From: Bacteroidales bacterium UBA1800
GTDB lineage: Bacteria; Bacteroidota; Bacteroidia; Bacteroidales; VadinHA17
Direction: 5' to 3'
DNA: 40,205 nt
NCBI GenBank assembly: GCA_002319915.1
Contig: DCFQ01000002.1
Span: forward strand, 1 to 40,205
Shown here: positions 30,647 through 39,368 of the stretch, one piece after another
Position numbering within the stretch: position 1 is the stretch's first letter
Layout: each line of letters starts with the position of its first letter
Translations under genes and position numbers: made by a program
The notes under the pieces: model-generated
Database searches by the model: none
Seen by the model: only the letters and a program-made list of their open reading frames with translations
Told to the model about the DNA's origin: nothing

Positions 30647-31129
30647 ATGGGAAAAGGTGATAAAAAATCAAGAAGAGGTAAGATCATTCTTGGTACATTC
30701 GGGGTCAGGCGCCGCAAAAGGAAAGCTGCGAAGCCTGCCGTTAAACAGGCTAAAATAACCAGGGAAACAGAAGCTAAAGATAAGAAACCCCAGAAGGAAA
30801 AAACTGATGTCCGGCCAGCCAAAGAAGCTGCAGTAAATAAGGAGGTTAAGGAGGTTAAGGAAGCGAAGATTCCGGTGGCAGAGGCAGCTGAAACAAAGAC
30901 TGGCGGGGAGAAGACGGCACCAGCCGGATCCCCGGAGCCAAAACCCGTGAAAGAACCCAAAGCAGTCAAAGAGGCTAAGCCGCCAAAGGAACCTAAACCT
31001 CTTAAAGAAGAAGCAGCATCAAAGCAGGCAAAACCCCCTAAAGAAAAAAAGGAATCAAAGCCGGCCGGGGCTGAAGCTGATAAGCCTGAAAAGAAGGAAA
31101 CCAAACCCAGGAAAGAGAAAAAAGGCTAG
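30647..31129 (+). CDS. Ribosomal protein bTHX with long low-complexity tail
   Basis: This is a 160-residue protein. The first 28 or so residues (MGKGDKKSRRGKIILGTFGV, then RRRKRKA) are ribosomal protein bTHX (S31), a small basic peptide at the 30S head. The rest, about 130 residues, is a Lys/Pro/Ala/Glu-rich repeat-like tail with KEVKEVKEAK and EPKAVKEAKPPKEPKPLKEE, with no predicted fold. bTHX alone is usually 25-45 residues, so the tail is a large extension. It may be disordered and exposed on the ribosome, or a histone-H1-like nucleic-acid binder. Its TAG stop shares bases with the convergent decarboxylase gene's stop. An exact -7 promoter box lies 43 bp upstream. Confidence 0.85.
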   Translation: MGKGDKKSRRGKIILGTFGVRRRKRKAAKPAVKQAKITRETEAKDKKPQKEKTDVRPAKEAAVNKEVKEVKEAKIPVAEAAETKTGGEKTAPAGSPEPKPVKEPKAVKEAKPPKEPKPLKEEAASKQAKPPKEKKESKPAGAEADKPEKKETKPRKEKKG

Positions 31130-32724
31130 CTTATTCCTGAAATGAGCGCATCATAATCATCAGGATCTATCTTCGCATTTATGATCACCGGTCCGCCCCC
31201 ACTGAGAGCTGTCCTGACAGCACTTTTCAGCTGTTCCCCGGATCCTGCGTCAAGTACAGGTATGCCCAGGAACGTGCCGGAACCGAAAAGTTCTCCTGAA
31301 TAGAGGCCGGTGCCATAAGGTGAAAGTTTCTGCCTTGCTTTTTTAAGCCGGATCAGATTCAATTCCCCATCAGAAAAAACAATGAAAATTACCGGGAGCC
31401 GGTATCTTCGTGCTGTCATTATTTCCCCGGCGGTCATCAGGAATCCTCCGTCACCCGTGATACAGACGACCGGAGCAGCCGGCCTCACAAGCTTTGCCGC
31501 CAGCGCCGCAGGAATGCCGAAACCCATTCCCGACCAGCCGTTCGTCATCAGGAGGTTCTTCCTGCCATTGGTCTTCCAGAGCTGACCCAGCAGGTGAAGA
31601 TGCGAGCCGACATCAGCCGTAACGATGACATCGGAAGGAAGCTCTTCCTGCAGAATGGTGAGTGCAGAGACCGGGCCGAACCGCCCCGTGAACCGTGCGA
31701 AAGCCGATGCCATACCCTGCCGCACCGGTTCAACAAGCTGCCGGCCGCGCCAATCATTCGCCGGAGTCAGGCCATCCATGAGGGCGAGCCATTCTGCAGG
31801 TGATCCGGTATATTGGACTGTTGTGCCGGTGCCGGGAAGATCAGTTTCGACCGTATTCAGGTGAATCAGGGGAACATCCGGCAACCATGATTCGTAATTA
31901 TACTCAACTGGATCATAACCCAGGCCGATGACCAGGTCGGACTTGCCGGTCAGTTCCTTCAACTGTCCGCTCAATGAATGGAACAGGACACCTGCGTAAC
32001 ATGGATGGTCCTCGGGGAGAATTCCTTTGGCCATGGGCGTAACGACCACCGGTACCTCTTTTCTCTCCAGCCAGTCGAGGAGATCGCGCTGGGGCATAAG
32101 TCTGGCTGATGTAAGTCCGATCGCAACCAGGGGTTTCCTGGATCCAGCAATGAGTGACAGGACAGCGGGCCTGTTGCCCGGGAAGGCGCCCGGGGCTTTA
32201 GCCTTATGCCGCCCGGCCGATGCACCGACATTCCCGGATGCAATATCAGCCGGAAGGCCAAGATGGATAGGTCCAGGGTATTCGCTGAGGCATATTTCAA
32301 ACGCTTTTTCGATCATGTCAGGCGCCCCCTGGAGATCAAGCCTGAAGGTTGCCTTTGTCAGCGGAGCAAAGAGTTTCTGGTGATTGATATTCATCTGAAC
32401 GGTCCGGCTTGCCATTTTATCCCCGATCTCATCGGTGAGGGCTATTACCGGGGTCCTGTCGAGGAGAGCCGCGCCTACACCGGTGGAGAGGTTTGTGGCA
32501 CCGGGTCCGAATGTCGCATGGCAGACTCCGGGGATCCCTGTAAGGCGTGCTGAAACTGAGGCCATTATACCGGCTGATGCCTCGCCCGACACAAGGATGA
32601 ATTCAATACTAGCTCTCCGGTAAGCTTCGATGTACGGAATTGAAGGGCCTCCCGGCAATCCAAATACATATTTGACCCCCAGATACTTAAGCCGTTCCGC
32701 AAGGTAGTCTGCAAAAGTCATCAT
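31126..32724 (-). CDS. Thiamin diphosphate-dependent decarboxylase/synthase, acetolactate-synthase-like
   Basis: This is a 532-residue protein of normal family length. The N-terminal PYR domain has GVKYVFGLPGGPSIPYIEA and the catalytic Glu in VSGEASAGIMA. A central domain follows (about 190-330). The PP domain has the cofactor motif ITGDGGFLMTAGEIMTARRY and FSDGELNLIRL; the usual Asn of the second half (N-N/N-x) appears within GELNL. ATFGPGATNLSTGVG is typical of acetolactate synthase and glyoxylate carboligase relatives. No regulatory subunit gene or other branched-chain biosynthesis gene lies nearby, so a specialised decarboxylase such as an oxoacid decarboxylase is equally possible. It converges on bTHX with overlapping stops. 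Confidence 0.87.
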   Translation of the reverse strand: MMTFADYLAERLKYLGVKYVFGLPGGPSIPYIEAYRRASIEFILVSGEASAGIMASVSARLTGIPGVCHATFGPGATNLSTGVGAALLDRTPVIALTDEIGDKMASRTVQMNINHQKLFAPLTKATFRLDLQGAPDMIEKAFEICLSEYPGPIHLGLPADIASGNVGASAGRHKAKAPGAFPGNRPAVLSLIAGSRKPLVAIGLTSARLMPQRDLLDWLERKEVPVVVTPMAKGILPEDHPCYAGVLFHSLSGQLKELTGKSDLVIGLGYDPVEYNYESWLPDVPLIHLNTVETDLPGTGTTVQYTGSPAEWLALMDGLTPANDWRGRQLVEPVRQGMASAFARFTGRFGPVSALTILQEELPSDVIVTADVGSHLHLLGQLWKTNGRKNLLMTNGWSGMGFGIPAALAAKLVRPAAPVVCITGDGGFLMTAGEIMTARRYRLPVIFIVFSDGELNLIRLKKARQKLSPYGTGLYSGELFGSGTFLGIPVLDAGSGEQLKSAVRTALSGGGPVIINAKIDPDDYDALISGIS

Positions 32725-32805
32725 TCCAGCTGATAAGATTACGGGACAAATCTACCAATTATTATTCCATACAGATGTCGCCGGGGATTCAAATTCGCTT
32801 CTGAG

Positions 32806-33795
32806 ATGATGATCAATCCGTGCATAAGGAATGATTTTTTTTTCACATATTTGGGGCTTAACTCAATTTCTGGGGTGAACAGGAATACTCTGACATGGGC
32901 AATCATAGCATGTCTGCTCTGGTCCACGGCTTACGCGGGGATAAAGATCGGGCTGCAGTATGACACCCCTCTTCACTTTGCCGGGATAAGGTTCATCATT
33001 TCGGCGTTGCTGATACTGCCGTTCACTGTAAAACCTTCAGTTTATATCAGGATGGTCAGGGAAAACATATCCGTTGTAATCTGGGTTACCGTCCTCCAGA
33101 CGCTCATAAACTATTCTCTTTTTTACCTGGGGCTGGCCTTGGTGCCCGGCGCACTGGGAGCAATTATTGTCGGATCGCAGCCGCTGGTGACGGCAGTCGT
33201 AGCATCGCTGATGCACAAGGAAGACAAACTCACAAAGGCAAAGATCATCACCATCATTTTCGGTATTGCAGGTGTGGTCCTGATAAGTGCGGGAAGGCAG
33301 GCCCTGAGGATGGGAAGCGCTATAGAAATCATCGGGGTGATTATGATCCTGGTGGCTAATATTGCAACTGCCACCAGTAATGTAGTGGTCTCACTGAAAA
33401 GCAAAGGGATGAATCCCTTTGTCCTGAGCTCATCGTCACTCGGGCTTGGAGGTCTTATAATCTTCATCGTCTCTTTCCCTGTTGAGGGCATCCACAGCGG
33501 ACCCAGGCCCCCGGTCTACTGGATTGACCTTGCCTGGCTCAGCTTTATGGCTGCATCAGCTTTCTCAATATGGTTTAAGTTGCTTCAGCGTCCGGGGGTT
33601 AAGGTCTCGGAGCTTAACCTTCTGAAGTTCATAATCCCTGTAGTCGGGGCTATCCTGAGCTGGCTCCTTGTGCCGGGGGAAAAGCCTGAATGGCTGACGA
33701 TATCAGGGATGGTAATTATCACCTCTTCCCTTGTGGCTTTCCATTTAAAGGAACGTGATAGAAAAGTGATACAGGATATTAACGGTTCGAAATGA
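32806..33795 (+). CDS. EamA-family (DMT superfamily) transporter
   Basis: This protein has up to 329 residues from the ATG at 32806. A GTG at 32875 (VNRNTLTWAIIACLLWSTAY) gives a more typical start right before the first membrane helix, so the true N-terminus is uncertain. About ten hydrophobic helices form two EamA repeats; LVPGALGAIIVGSQPLVTAV and the second-half SVGAS-like segment GVKVSELNLLKFIIPVVGAI are typical. These inner-membrane proteins export or import small metabolites such as amino acids or sugars; the substrate is not readable here. Its TGA overlaps the ATG of the sulfatase-fold gene (ATGA), so the two are translationally coupled. Confidence 0.88.
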   Translation: MMINPCIRNDFFFTYLGLNSISGVNRNTLTWAIIACLLWSTAYAGIKIGLQYDTPLHFAGIRFIISALLILPFTVKPSVYIRMVRENISVVIWVTVLQTLINYSLFYLGLALVPGALGAIIVGSQPLVTAVVASLMHKEDKLTKAKIITIIFGIAGVVLISAGRQALRMGSAIEIIGVIMILVANIATATSNVVVSLKSKGMNPFVLSSSSLGLGGLIIFIVSFPVEGIHSGPRPPVYWIDLAWLSFMAASAFSIWFKLLQRPGVKVSELNLLKFIIPVVGAILSWLLVPGEKPEWLTISGMVIITSSLVAFHLKERDRKVIQDINGSK

Positions 33796-35627
33796 AAACC
33801 AGGTTATACGGAACAGGGATTTATGCTCTTTACTGGCTGATCTTCTTTGCTTTTGCGAGGTTATTTTTCATTATTACACACCTGTCTGAGTCGGCTGGAT
33901 GCGGGGCGGTTACACTTGCAGGAACGTTTTTTCATGGCAGCAGGTTGGACATTTCCATGACAGCCTATTTCCTCGCTGTACCACTTTTGCTGATCACTGC
34001 TGATACCTGGACCGGAGGAAGATGGCTCAGGGTCTTTATGAGGTGTTATACGACGATCCTCGTGCTGGTCTCATCCATCCTTGTAGTTGCCGACACCGTT
34101 CTGTACAGGTACTGGGGTTACCGCATGGACTATACCGCACTCACTTATCTCGACAAGCCGAAGGATGCCGCTGCTTCCGTGAGTACACTGCTGATAATCG
34201 GGGTGGTGGCGGCTGTTATTTTAATAACGATAGGGTTCCGGTTCATTTATATGAGATTTGTCGACCGGTTCTTTGCTGGTGCTGATATAAAAAAGCACAA
34301 GCTGGCAATCACAGCCCTCTTCATATTCCTGACTTCTTTCCTCATAATTCCCGTCAGGGGAGGGACCGGTCTTGCCCCGATAAACGCGGGATCGGTCTAT
34401 TTCACTGAAAAAATGTTTGCCAACCATACCGCGGTAAATGTTGTCTGGAACGTCGGAAGCTCGGTATTCAACAGGAAGAAAAGCGGCAATCCGTATGCAT
34501 ATCTCGAACCGCAGTATGCCAGGATGCTCACGCGAAAACTTCTCGATCCAAAGGGTGAAACAGACACCGTGCTGAATAACAAAAGGCCGGATATCCTCAT
34601 CGTGATACTTGAAAGCTTCGGCAATTCCCTTATCGGCCCCCTTGGAGGAGATTCGTTGACTACACCCTGCATCAACAAGTATATTAAAGAAGGGATCCTT
34701 TTCAGGAATTTCTATTCCTCCGGGAACAGGACTGACAAGGCGTTGCCGGCCATTTTGAGCGGTTATCCTGCCCAGCCGGCAGTTTCCATCATCAAGGATC
34801 CGCGAAAGACCCAATCGCTGATGAGCCTGACAAAGATAATGGACTCACTCGGGTACAGCAGTTCGTTCTGGTATGGCGGCGATATCAATTTTGCCAATAT
34901 CAATTCGTACCTCATCAGCACCGGCTTCAGGAGCATAATCAGCATGAAGAACTTCAGCCCCTCTGATTACAATTCGAAATGGGGAGTGCACGACCATATA
35001 CTCTTCAAAGCGCTGAAAGACTCGATGCAGTCTCCGAGGGAGCCATTTTTCAGGGTGGTCCTGACACTCTCGAGCCACGAGCCCTTCGAAGTGCCAGTCC
35101 CTCCTGTTTTTAAAGGGAATGACGAACCCACAAGGTTCAGGAACTCGGTCCACTATACCGATAATTCACTCGGCAGTTTCCTCGACTGGGCACAAGCCAC
35201 GGAATGGTGGAAAAACACACTGGTCATCCTTGTTGCAGATCACTGCAGGAGGAATTCATCGACTGACCTGGTCTTCTCAAAATCAATTTTCCAGATACCC
35301 ATGATCTGGTTTGGCGGTGCGGTCGGAAGGAAAGGGACCGAGGTGAATAAAACAGGCAGCCAGGTCGATATTCCCATTACTCTGCTGGACCAGCTCGGTA
35401 TCAGGAGTGATTTTGGATTTGGGAAGGATTTATTTTCGGCACAATCGAACTCTTTTGCATTTTATTCCTTTAACGAAGGGTTTGCGTTCATAACCGATAG
35501 TTCTTCGTTCATTTTTGATCATAAGCTCCGGGGCCCGGTCCTGAAGGAAGGAAAGGGAGTCAGGGAAGCTGAAGACTATGGGAAGGCTTATCAGCAAATT
35601 CTTTATGATGATTACCTGAAAAGATAA
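33792..35627 (+). CDS. LTA synthase family membrane phosphotransferase (sulfatase fold)
   Basis: This is a 611-residue protein. Five hydrophobic helices occupy roughly residues 8-190, followed by a large extracytoplasmic alkaline-phosphatase/sulfatase domain from about 265. The metal and catalytic set is visible: Glu274 in VILESFGNS, the nucleophile Thr314 in GNRTDKALPA, His429 in SSHEP, and Asp483-His484 in VADHCRR. In Gram-positives this family polymerises glycerol phosphate; in Gram-negatives relatives such as OpgB/EptA-type enzymes move phosphoglycerol or phosphoethanolamine to glycans or lipids. It starts inside the EamA stop codon and is followed 7 bp later by the MFS gene, forming a tight envelope-related operon. 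Acceptor unknown. Confidence 0.9.
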   Translation: MKTRLYGTGIYALYWLIFFAFARLFFIITHLSESAGCGAVTLAGTFFHGSRLDISMTAYFLAVPLLLITADTWTGGRWLRVFMRCYTTILVLVSSILVVADTVLYRYWGYRMDYTALTYLDKPKDAAASVSTLLIIGVVAAVILITIGFRFIYMRFVDRFFAGADIKKHKLAITALFIFLTSFLIIPVRGGTGLAPINAGSVYFTEKMFANHTAVNVVWNVGSSVFNRKKSGNPYAYLEPQYARMLTRKLLDPKGETDTVLNNKRPDILIVILESFGNSLIGPLGGDSLTTPCINKYIKEGILFRNFYSSGNRTDKALPAILSGYPAQPAVSIIKDPRKTQSLMSLTKIMDSLGYSSSFWYGGDINFANINSYLISTGFRSIISMKNFSPSDYNSKWGVHDHILFKALKDSMQSPREPFFRVVLTLSSHEPFEVPVPPVFKGNDEPTRFRNSVHYTDNSLGSFLDWAQATEWWKNTLVILVADHCRRNSSTDLVFSKSIFQIPMIWFGGAVGRKGTEVNKTGSQVDIPITLLDQLGIRSDFGFGKDLFSAQSNSFAFYSFNEGFAFITDSSSFIFDHKLRGPVLKEGKGVREAEDYGKAYQQILYDDYLKR

Positions 35628-35634
35628 AAATGCG

Positions 35635-37011
35635 ATGGAGATCAGTTCAACAGATTCAGCAGGCTTGACCGGGACTGCCAGGAAGATCCCCGCAATAGTC
35701 GTAATGCTGGGCATTGTCAGCCTTCTGACCGACTCAGCCACTGAAATGATCTATCCGCTTATTCCTGTGTTTGTTGCCGCTCTCGGATCAGGTGCAATAA
35801 TACTCGGAATAATTGAAGGTGTTGCTGAAACCACAGCCGCTCTTCTGAAGCTCGTCAGCGGGATAATCTCCGATAAGCTGGGAAAAAGGAAGATACTGGT
35901 AGTGATAGGGTATTCGATCTCATCGCTGATACGGCCTGTCACCGGCATGGTTTCCGCCGCCTGGCAGATCATTTTCGTAAGGATGCTCGACAGGGTCGGG
36001 AAAGGTATAAGAACAGCTCCAAGGGATGCCCTCATCGCATCTTCCGTCGATGAAAGCATGCGCGGCAAATCGTACGGTTTCCACCGTGCGATGGATAATG
36101 CCGGCGCTGTCATCGGGCCTTTGCTTGCAATCACAGTCCTCCTGGTGCTGTTTATGGGATTTAAGATGAAAGATCCGCTGCTGGTACTGAGGTGGACCTT
36201 CATCCTTGCGATCATACCCGGGATTTTTGCAGTGCTGACGCTTGTATTCCTTGTGAAGGAATCTTCACCTGCCGGGAAAAGCTCCAGCACCTTCAGGTTC
36301 TCGCTTAAAAGCTTTGACAGTAATTTCAGGACCTATCTTGTCATAATGCTCATTTTCACCCTCGGTAACTCATCTGACGCATTTCTTTTATACAGGGTTG
36401 AAGAATCGATCAGGCACAGCGGGGCCGTGGTGAATATCGTCAGAAGCATCGGGCCGTTGAATTCCATGATATTGAATTTCGGCGACATAAAGACACAGGA
36501 AAATGTTATAAACATATTGTTCCTGCCGCTGGTGTGGGCATTCTTCAATATCATAAAGGTTGTCTTATCGACACCGATGGGCTCGCTGTCTGACAGGACC
36601 GGTAGAAAGAAGGTCATCAACACCGGGTGGGCAATTTATGTTTTGGTTTACGCCTCCTTCGCCCTGCTGGTGTTCCTTCCAGGTGACATCCAGGTTATTT
36701 TCACTTTTATCCTTTTCGGGATCTATGCCCTCTTCTATGCATTTACTGAAGGGACGGAAAAGGCATTTGTCGCAGATATGGTGACCGAGGAAAAAAGGGG
36801 CAGCGCTTTCGGCCTGTTTAATTTTGCCATCGGGCTCGGTGCCCTGCCTGCCAGCGTGATATTCGGGTTCCTTTACAGCCTTTTCAACAGGAAATTCCCG
36901 GGATACGGCGGTACCGTGGCCTTTGGATTCGGCGCTTTTCTCGCACTCGTCGCGATGATCATGCTGGCAACCATGGTGAAGGAACCGTCCAGAAACCGAT
37001 CAAATTCATGA
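35635..37011 (+). CDS. MFS transporter
   Basis: This is a 458-residue protein with 12-type hydrophobic segments. GIVSLLTDSATEMIYPLIPV in helix 1 and DKLGKRKILVVIGYSIS in the loop 2-3 signature are typical of MFS permeases, and LDRVGKGIRTAPRDALIASS is a strongly conserved stretch of one Bacteroidota/Proteobacteria subgroup of unknown substrate. A second-half equivalent is LSDRTGRKKVINTGWAIYVL. It lies 7 bp after the sulfatase-fold gene and 45 bp before the deacetylase-like gene, so it is probably part of the same operon. Export or import of an envelope precursor would fit, but this is inference only. Confidence 0.9.
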   Translation: MEISSTDSAGLTGTARKIPAIVVMLGIVSLLTDSATEMIYPLIPVFVAALGSGAIILGIIEGVAETTAALLKLVSGIISDKLGKRKILVVIGYSISSLIRPVTGMVSAAWQIIFVRMLDRVGKGIRTAPRDALIASSVDESMRGKSYGFHRAMDNAGAVIGPLLAITVLLVLFMGFKMKDPLLVLRWTFILAIIPGIFAVLTLVFLVKESSPAGKSSSTFRFSLKSFDSNFRTYLVIMLIFTLGNSSDAFLLYRVEESIRHSGAVVNIVRSIGPLNSMILNFGDIKTQENVINILFLPLVWAFFNIIKVVLSTPMGSLSDRTGRKKVINTGWAIYVLVYASFALLVFLPGDIQVIFTFILFGIYALFYAFTEGTEKAFVADMVTEEKRGSAFGLFNFAIGLGALPASVIFGFLYSLFNRKFPGYGGTVAFGFGAFLALVAMIMLATMVKEPSRNRSNS

Positions 37012-37056
37012 TTTCCAAAGTATAATGGCAAATTTTATTTGTTTAAATTTGTCATT

Positions 37057-38364
37057 ATGGATCCCGGATCAGTAAAACTTTTTGCAGGGGGAGATTTTCC
37101 CAGGCTCAGATATATTGCAGATCTGCTTCTGAATGATATCCTGGGTCTGACCTGGGAGCTAGTTACCGACAGGCGCAAGCTGGGGAAACATCCGGTAATA
37201 AACTACTCTGCAGAGGAGATCCCGGGCTCCTTCAAGATCACCCCCTCCGGGTTGCTGCAGGAAACCGGCGTGAAGAAGCAGGTGATCGGGGTTTCAAAAT
37301 GGAACAACCTTCCGGTATTCTTTCAGCGGCAGGAGAGATCGGATTTCCCGTTCGATATCTTTGCTGCGTCTTTTTACCTGGTCACGAGGTATGAGGAGTA
37401 CTTTGCCGAAGATCAGGATAAATACGGCAGGTTCCGCTCGTCCGATTCCCTGGCGGCCCGGAACGGGTTCCTGCACCTGCCTGTCGTTGAGCTATGGACC
37501 AGGGAACTGGCAAATGCCCTGGTGAGAAAATACCAGTACATGTCATTCAGGAGGACGGAGTTCAGGTCGCTGATGACAATCGATGCGGATGAATCGTTCA
37601 GGTTTCAGGGAATGGGCGTCAAGCGTACAATCACCGGGTTCATAAGCGACATTGCCGGCGGAAAGGGAAAGGCTTCGATGAGATTCACTTCCATCACAAA
37701 AGGGGGTACAGACCCTTATGACGTATTTGATTATATCCTTGAATCACTGGGTAAAAACCGATCGGCAGCCAGGTTCTTCATTCCGGTGGGCGATCCTTCG
37801 GAATTTGATCAGAATCCTTCCTGGAAAAGTGAAAATTACAGGAGCCTGATAAGGAAAATATCCTCATCCTACGAAACCGGCATACACCTCTCATTCAAAT
37901 CGGCCCGCAGCCTTAGGAGGCTCAGGATGGAGGTAAGACGTTTCGGCGATATCCTCGGGAATGAGGCCAGGATTAACAGGTTCCATTACCTTAGGTTCAG
38001 CTTTCCTGTATCATTCAGGAACCTTGTCCTTTCAGGGATCAGGGAAGATTATTCAATGGGGTATCCCGACCTGCCCGGGTTCAGGGCAGGTATTTCACAC
38101 CCATTCAGGTTTTACGACCTGCATGAAGATACGGTCTGCCCGCTCCTTATCACCCCGTTCCAGTTCATGGACGCTATGTTCTTCGGGCAGGACAGGAATG
38201 ATCCTGACGCCGCGCTGGAAGCTGTAACGAGATTGGATGAACAGGTAAGGAAAGCCGGCGGAACCATTGCAAGTATATGGCATAACACGACTTTGCTTGG
38301 AAACGATGAGGGGCAGAAATGGAGGAAGGTCTTTGAGTATTCACTTAACACCCAGGCAGGCTGA
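37057..38364 (+). CDS. Polysaccharide deacetylase-like protein with DUF7033-type N-terminal domain
   Basis: This protein is 435 residues from the ATG at 37057 (MDPGSVKLFAGGDFPRLRY); the frame is open six codons further to a TTG at 37039, which is less likely to be used. The N-terminal part (about 1-150) contains PVFFQRQERSDFPFDIFAAS and FYLVTRYEEYF, a pattern I know from Bacteroidota deacetylase-like proteins. The NodB-like half starts at SLMTIDADESFRFQG (metal Asp candidates) and has TGIHLSFKSA, matching the His-x3-Ser-type metal motif. Such enzymes remove acetyl groups from surface polysaccharide, although some have lost activity. It is the last gene of the envelope run. No signal peptide was seen, so it may act in the cytoplasm. 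Confidence 0.8.
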   Translation: MDPGSVKLFAGGDFPRLRYIADLLLNDILGLTWELVTDRRKLGKHPVINYSAEEIPGSFKITPSGLLQETGVKKQVIGVSKWNNLPVFFQRQERSDFPFDIFAASFYLVTRYEEYFAEDQDKYGRFRSSDSLAARNGFLHLPVVELWTRELANALVRKYQYMSFRRTEFRSLMTIDADESFRFQGMGVKRTITGFISDIAGGKGKASMRFTSITKGGTDPYDVFDYILESLGKNRSAARFFIPVGDPSEFDQNPSWKSENYRSLIRKISSSYETGIHLSFKSARSLRRLRMEVRRFGDILGNEARINRFHYLRFSFPVSFRNLVLSGIREDYSMGYPDLPGFRAGISHPFRFYDLHEDTVCPLLITPFQFMDAMFFGQDRNDPDAALEAVTRLDEQVRKAGGTIASIWHNTTLLGNDEGQKWRKVFEYSLNTQAG

Positions 38365-38423
38365 CCCAGGGGTCGGGATCCCTGTAATTATGCATGCCCG
38401 TGTTCCCGGGAGCCGATTATCAT

Positions 38424-39140
38424 TCACAACTGCTCGAGCTCAATCTCCTCATCATCGCGGACTTCAGAGATCCTCCCGTCCTCACATTTGACGGTCCTTG
38501 CAGCGAATTTTTTCAGGATGGTGTAATTGTGGGTGGCAATCAGCACAGCCCGCCCCGTAAGGCTTATATCCTTAAGCAGCCTGATGATGCCCTCTGAGGT
38601 TTCCGGGTCGAGATTGCCGGTGGGCTCATCGGCCAGGATGATTTCGGGATCATTGAGGAGGGCCCTTCCGATCACCACACGCTGCTGTTCGCCGCCAGAA
38701 AGCTGATGCGGCATCTTATAGCCTTTGAGTTCGAGCCCGACCTTTCCGAGAACCTCGCTGATCCTTGCTTCAATGGCCTGCCTGTCTTTCCATCCCGTTG
38801 CCCTTAGCACAAATTCCAGGTTATCGTTTACCGACCGGTCGATCAGCAGCTGAAAATCCTGGAAAACAATCCCTGTTTTCCTTCTCAGAAACGGAATATC
38901 CTTCGGCTTTATAGATGAAAGATCAAACCCGGCAACTATTCCGGTGCCCTCCTTCAGGGGCAATTGGGCATTCAGCGTCTTGATGAGGCTCGTTTTCCCG
39001 CTTCCAACCTTGCCGACAAGATATGCAAAATCTCCCTTACTGAGGGCAAAATTCACACCCGAAAGGACCAGGTGGTCCTGCTGCCATATATTGCAGTCAA
39101 TCAGCTCAATAATCCTCTCATTATTCAAGGGTTCTGGCAT
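38424..39140 (-). CDS. ftsE: FtsE-like ABC transporter ATP-binding protein
   Basis: This is a 238-residue ABC ATPase. Walker A is VGKVGSGKTS, the Q-loop is VFQDFQLL, the signature is LSGGEQQR, Walker B is IILADEPTGNLD and the switch His is in IATHNY. The short single-domain form and PHQLSGGEQQRVVIGRAL fit FtsE, the cytoplasmic partner of FtsX that controls cell-wall hydrolases during division. No FtsX gene is adjacent on the minus strand within the window. A LolD-type lipoprotein-release ATPase is a possible alternative. It is divergent from a TPR protein gene with a 228-bp A/T-rich gap between, in which I found no clear structure. Confidence 0.85.
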   Translation of the reverse strand: MPEPLNNERIIELIDCNIWQQDHLVLSGVNFALSKGDFAYLVGKVGSGKTSLIKTLNAQLPLKEGTGIVAGFDLSSIKPKDIPFLRRKTGIVFQDFQLLIDRSVNDNLEFVLRATGWKDRQAIEARISEVLGKVGLELKGYKMPHQLSGGEQQRVVIGRALLNDPEIILADEPTGNLDPETSEGIIRLLKDISLTGRAVLIATHNYTILKKFAARTVKCEDGRISEVRDDEEIELEQL

Positions 39141-39368
39141 AATCCCCTCATTTTATCCGCAATGTAAGGAAAGAATTGATAATTAATATTTATATGTTAA
39201 TAAAATCCGTAATAAACGCCGGCAGCCCCCCGTTTAATAATTGTAATTTTACCTTCATCCATGGCATATATAATTACTTTATGTTGCTTAAAATTAGGAT
39301 TTTACATTTTGGATGAAAAGTACGGCAATTTTTATTTTCTTTGTCCTGTAAGCCGAAAAATCTAAGTT

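Noticed and set aside
30622..31104. 160-residue minus-strand frame opposite bTHX
   Set aside because: It mirrors the low-complexity Lys/Ala/Glu codons of the bTHX tail, giving a Ser/Leu/Gly/Ala-rich string, and has no motif; bTHX on the other strand is recognisable.
38367..38384. CAGGG/CCCTG hairpin after the deacetylase-like gene
   Set aside because: The stem is only 5 bp with an 8-base loop and no T-run follows, so it is not a convincing terminator.
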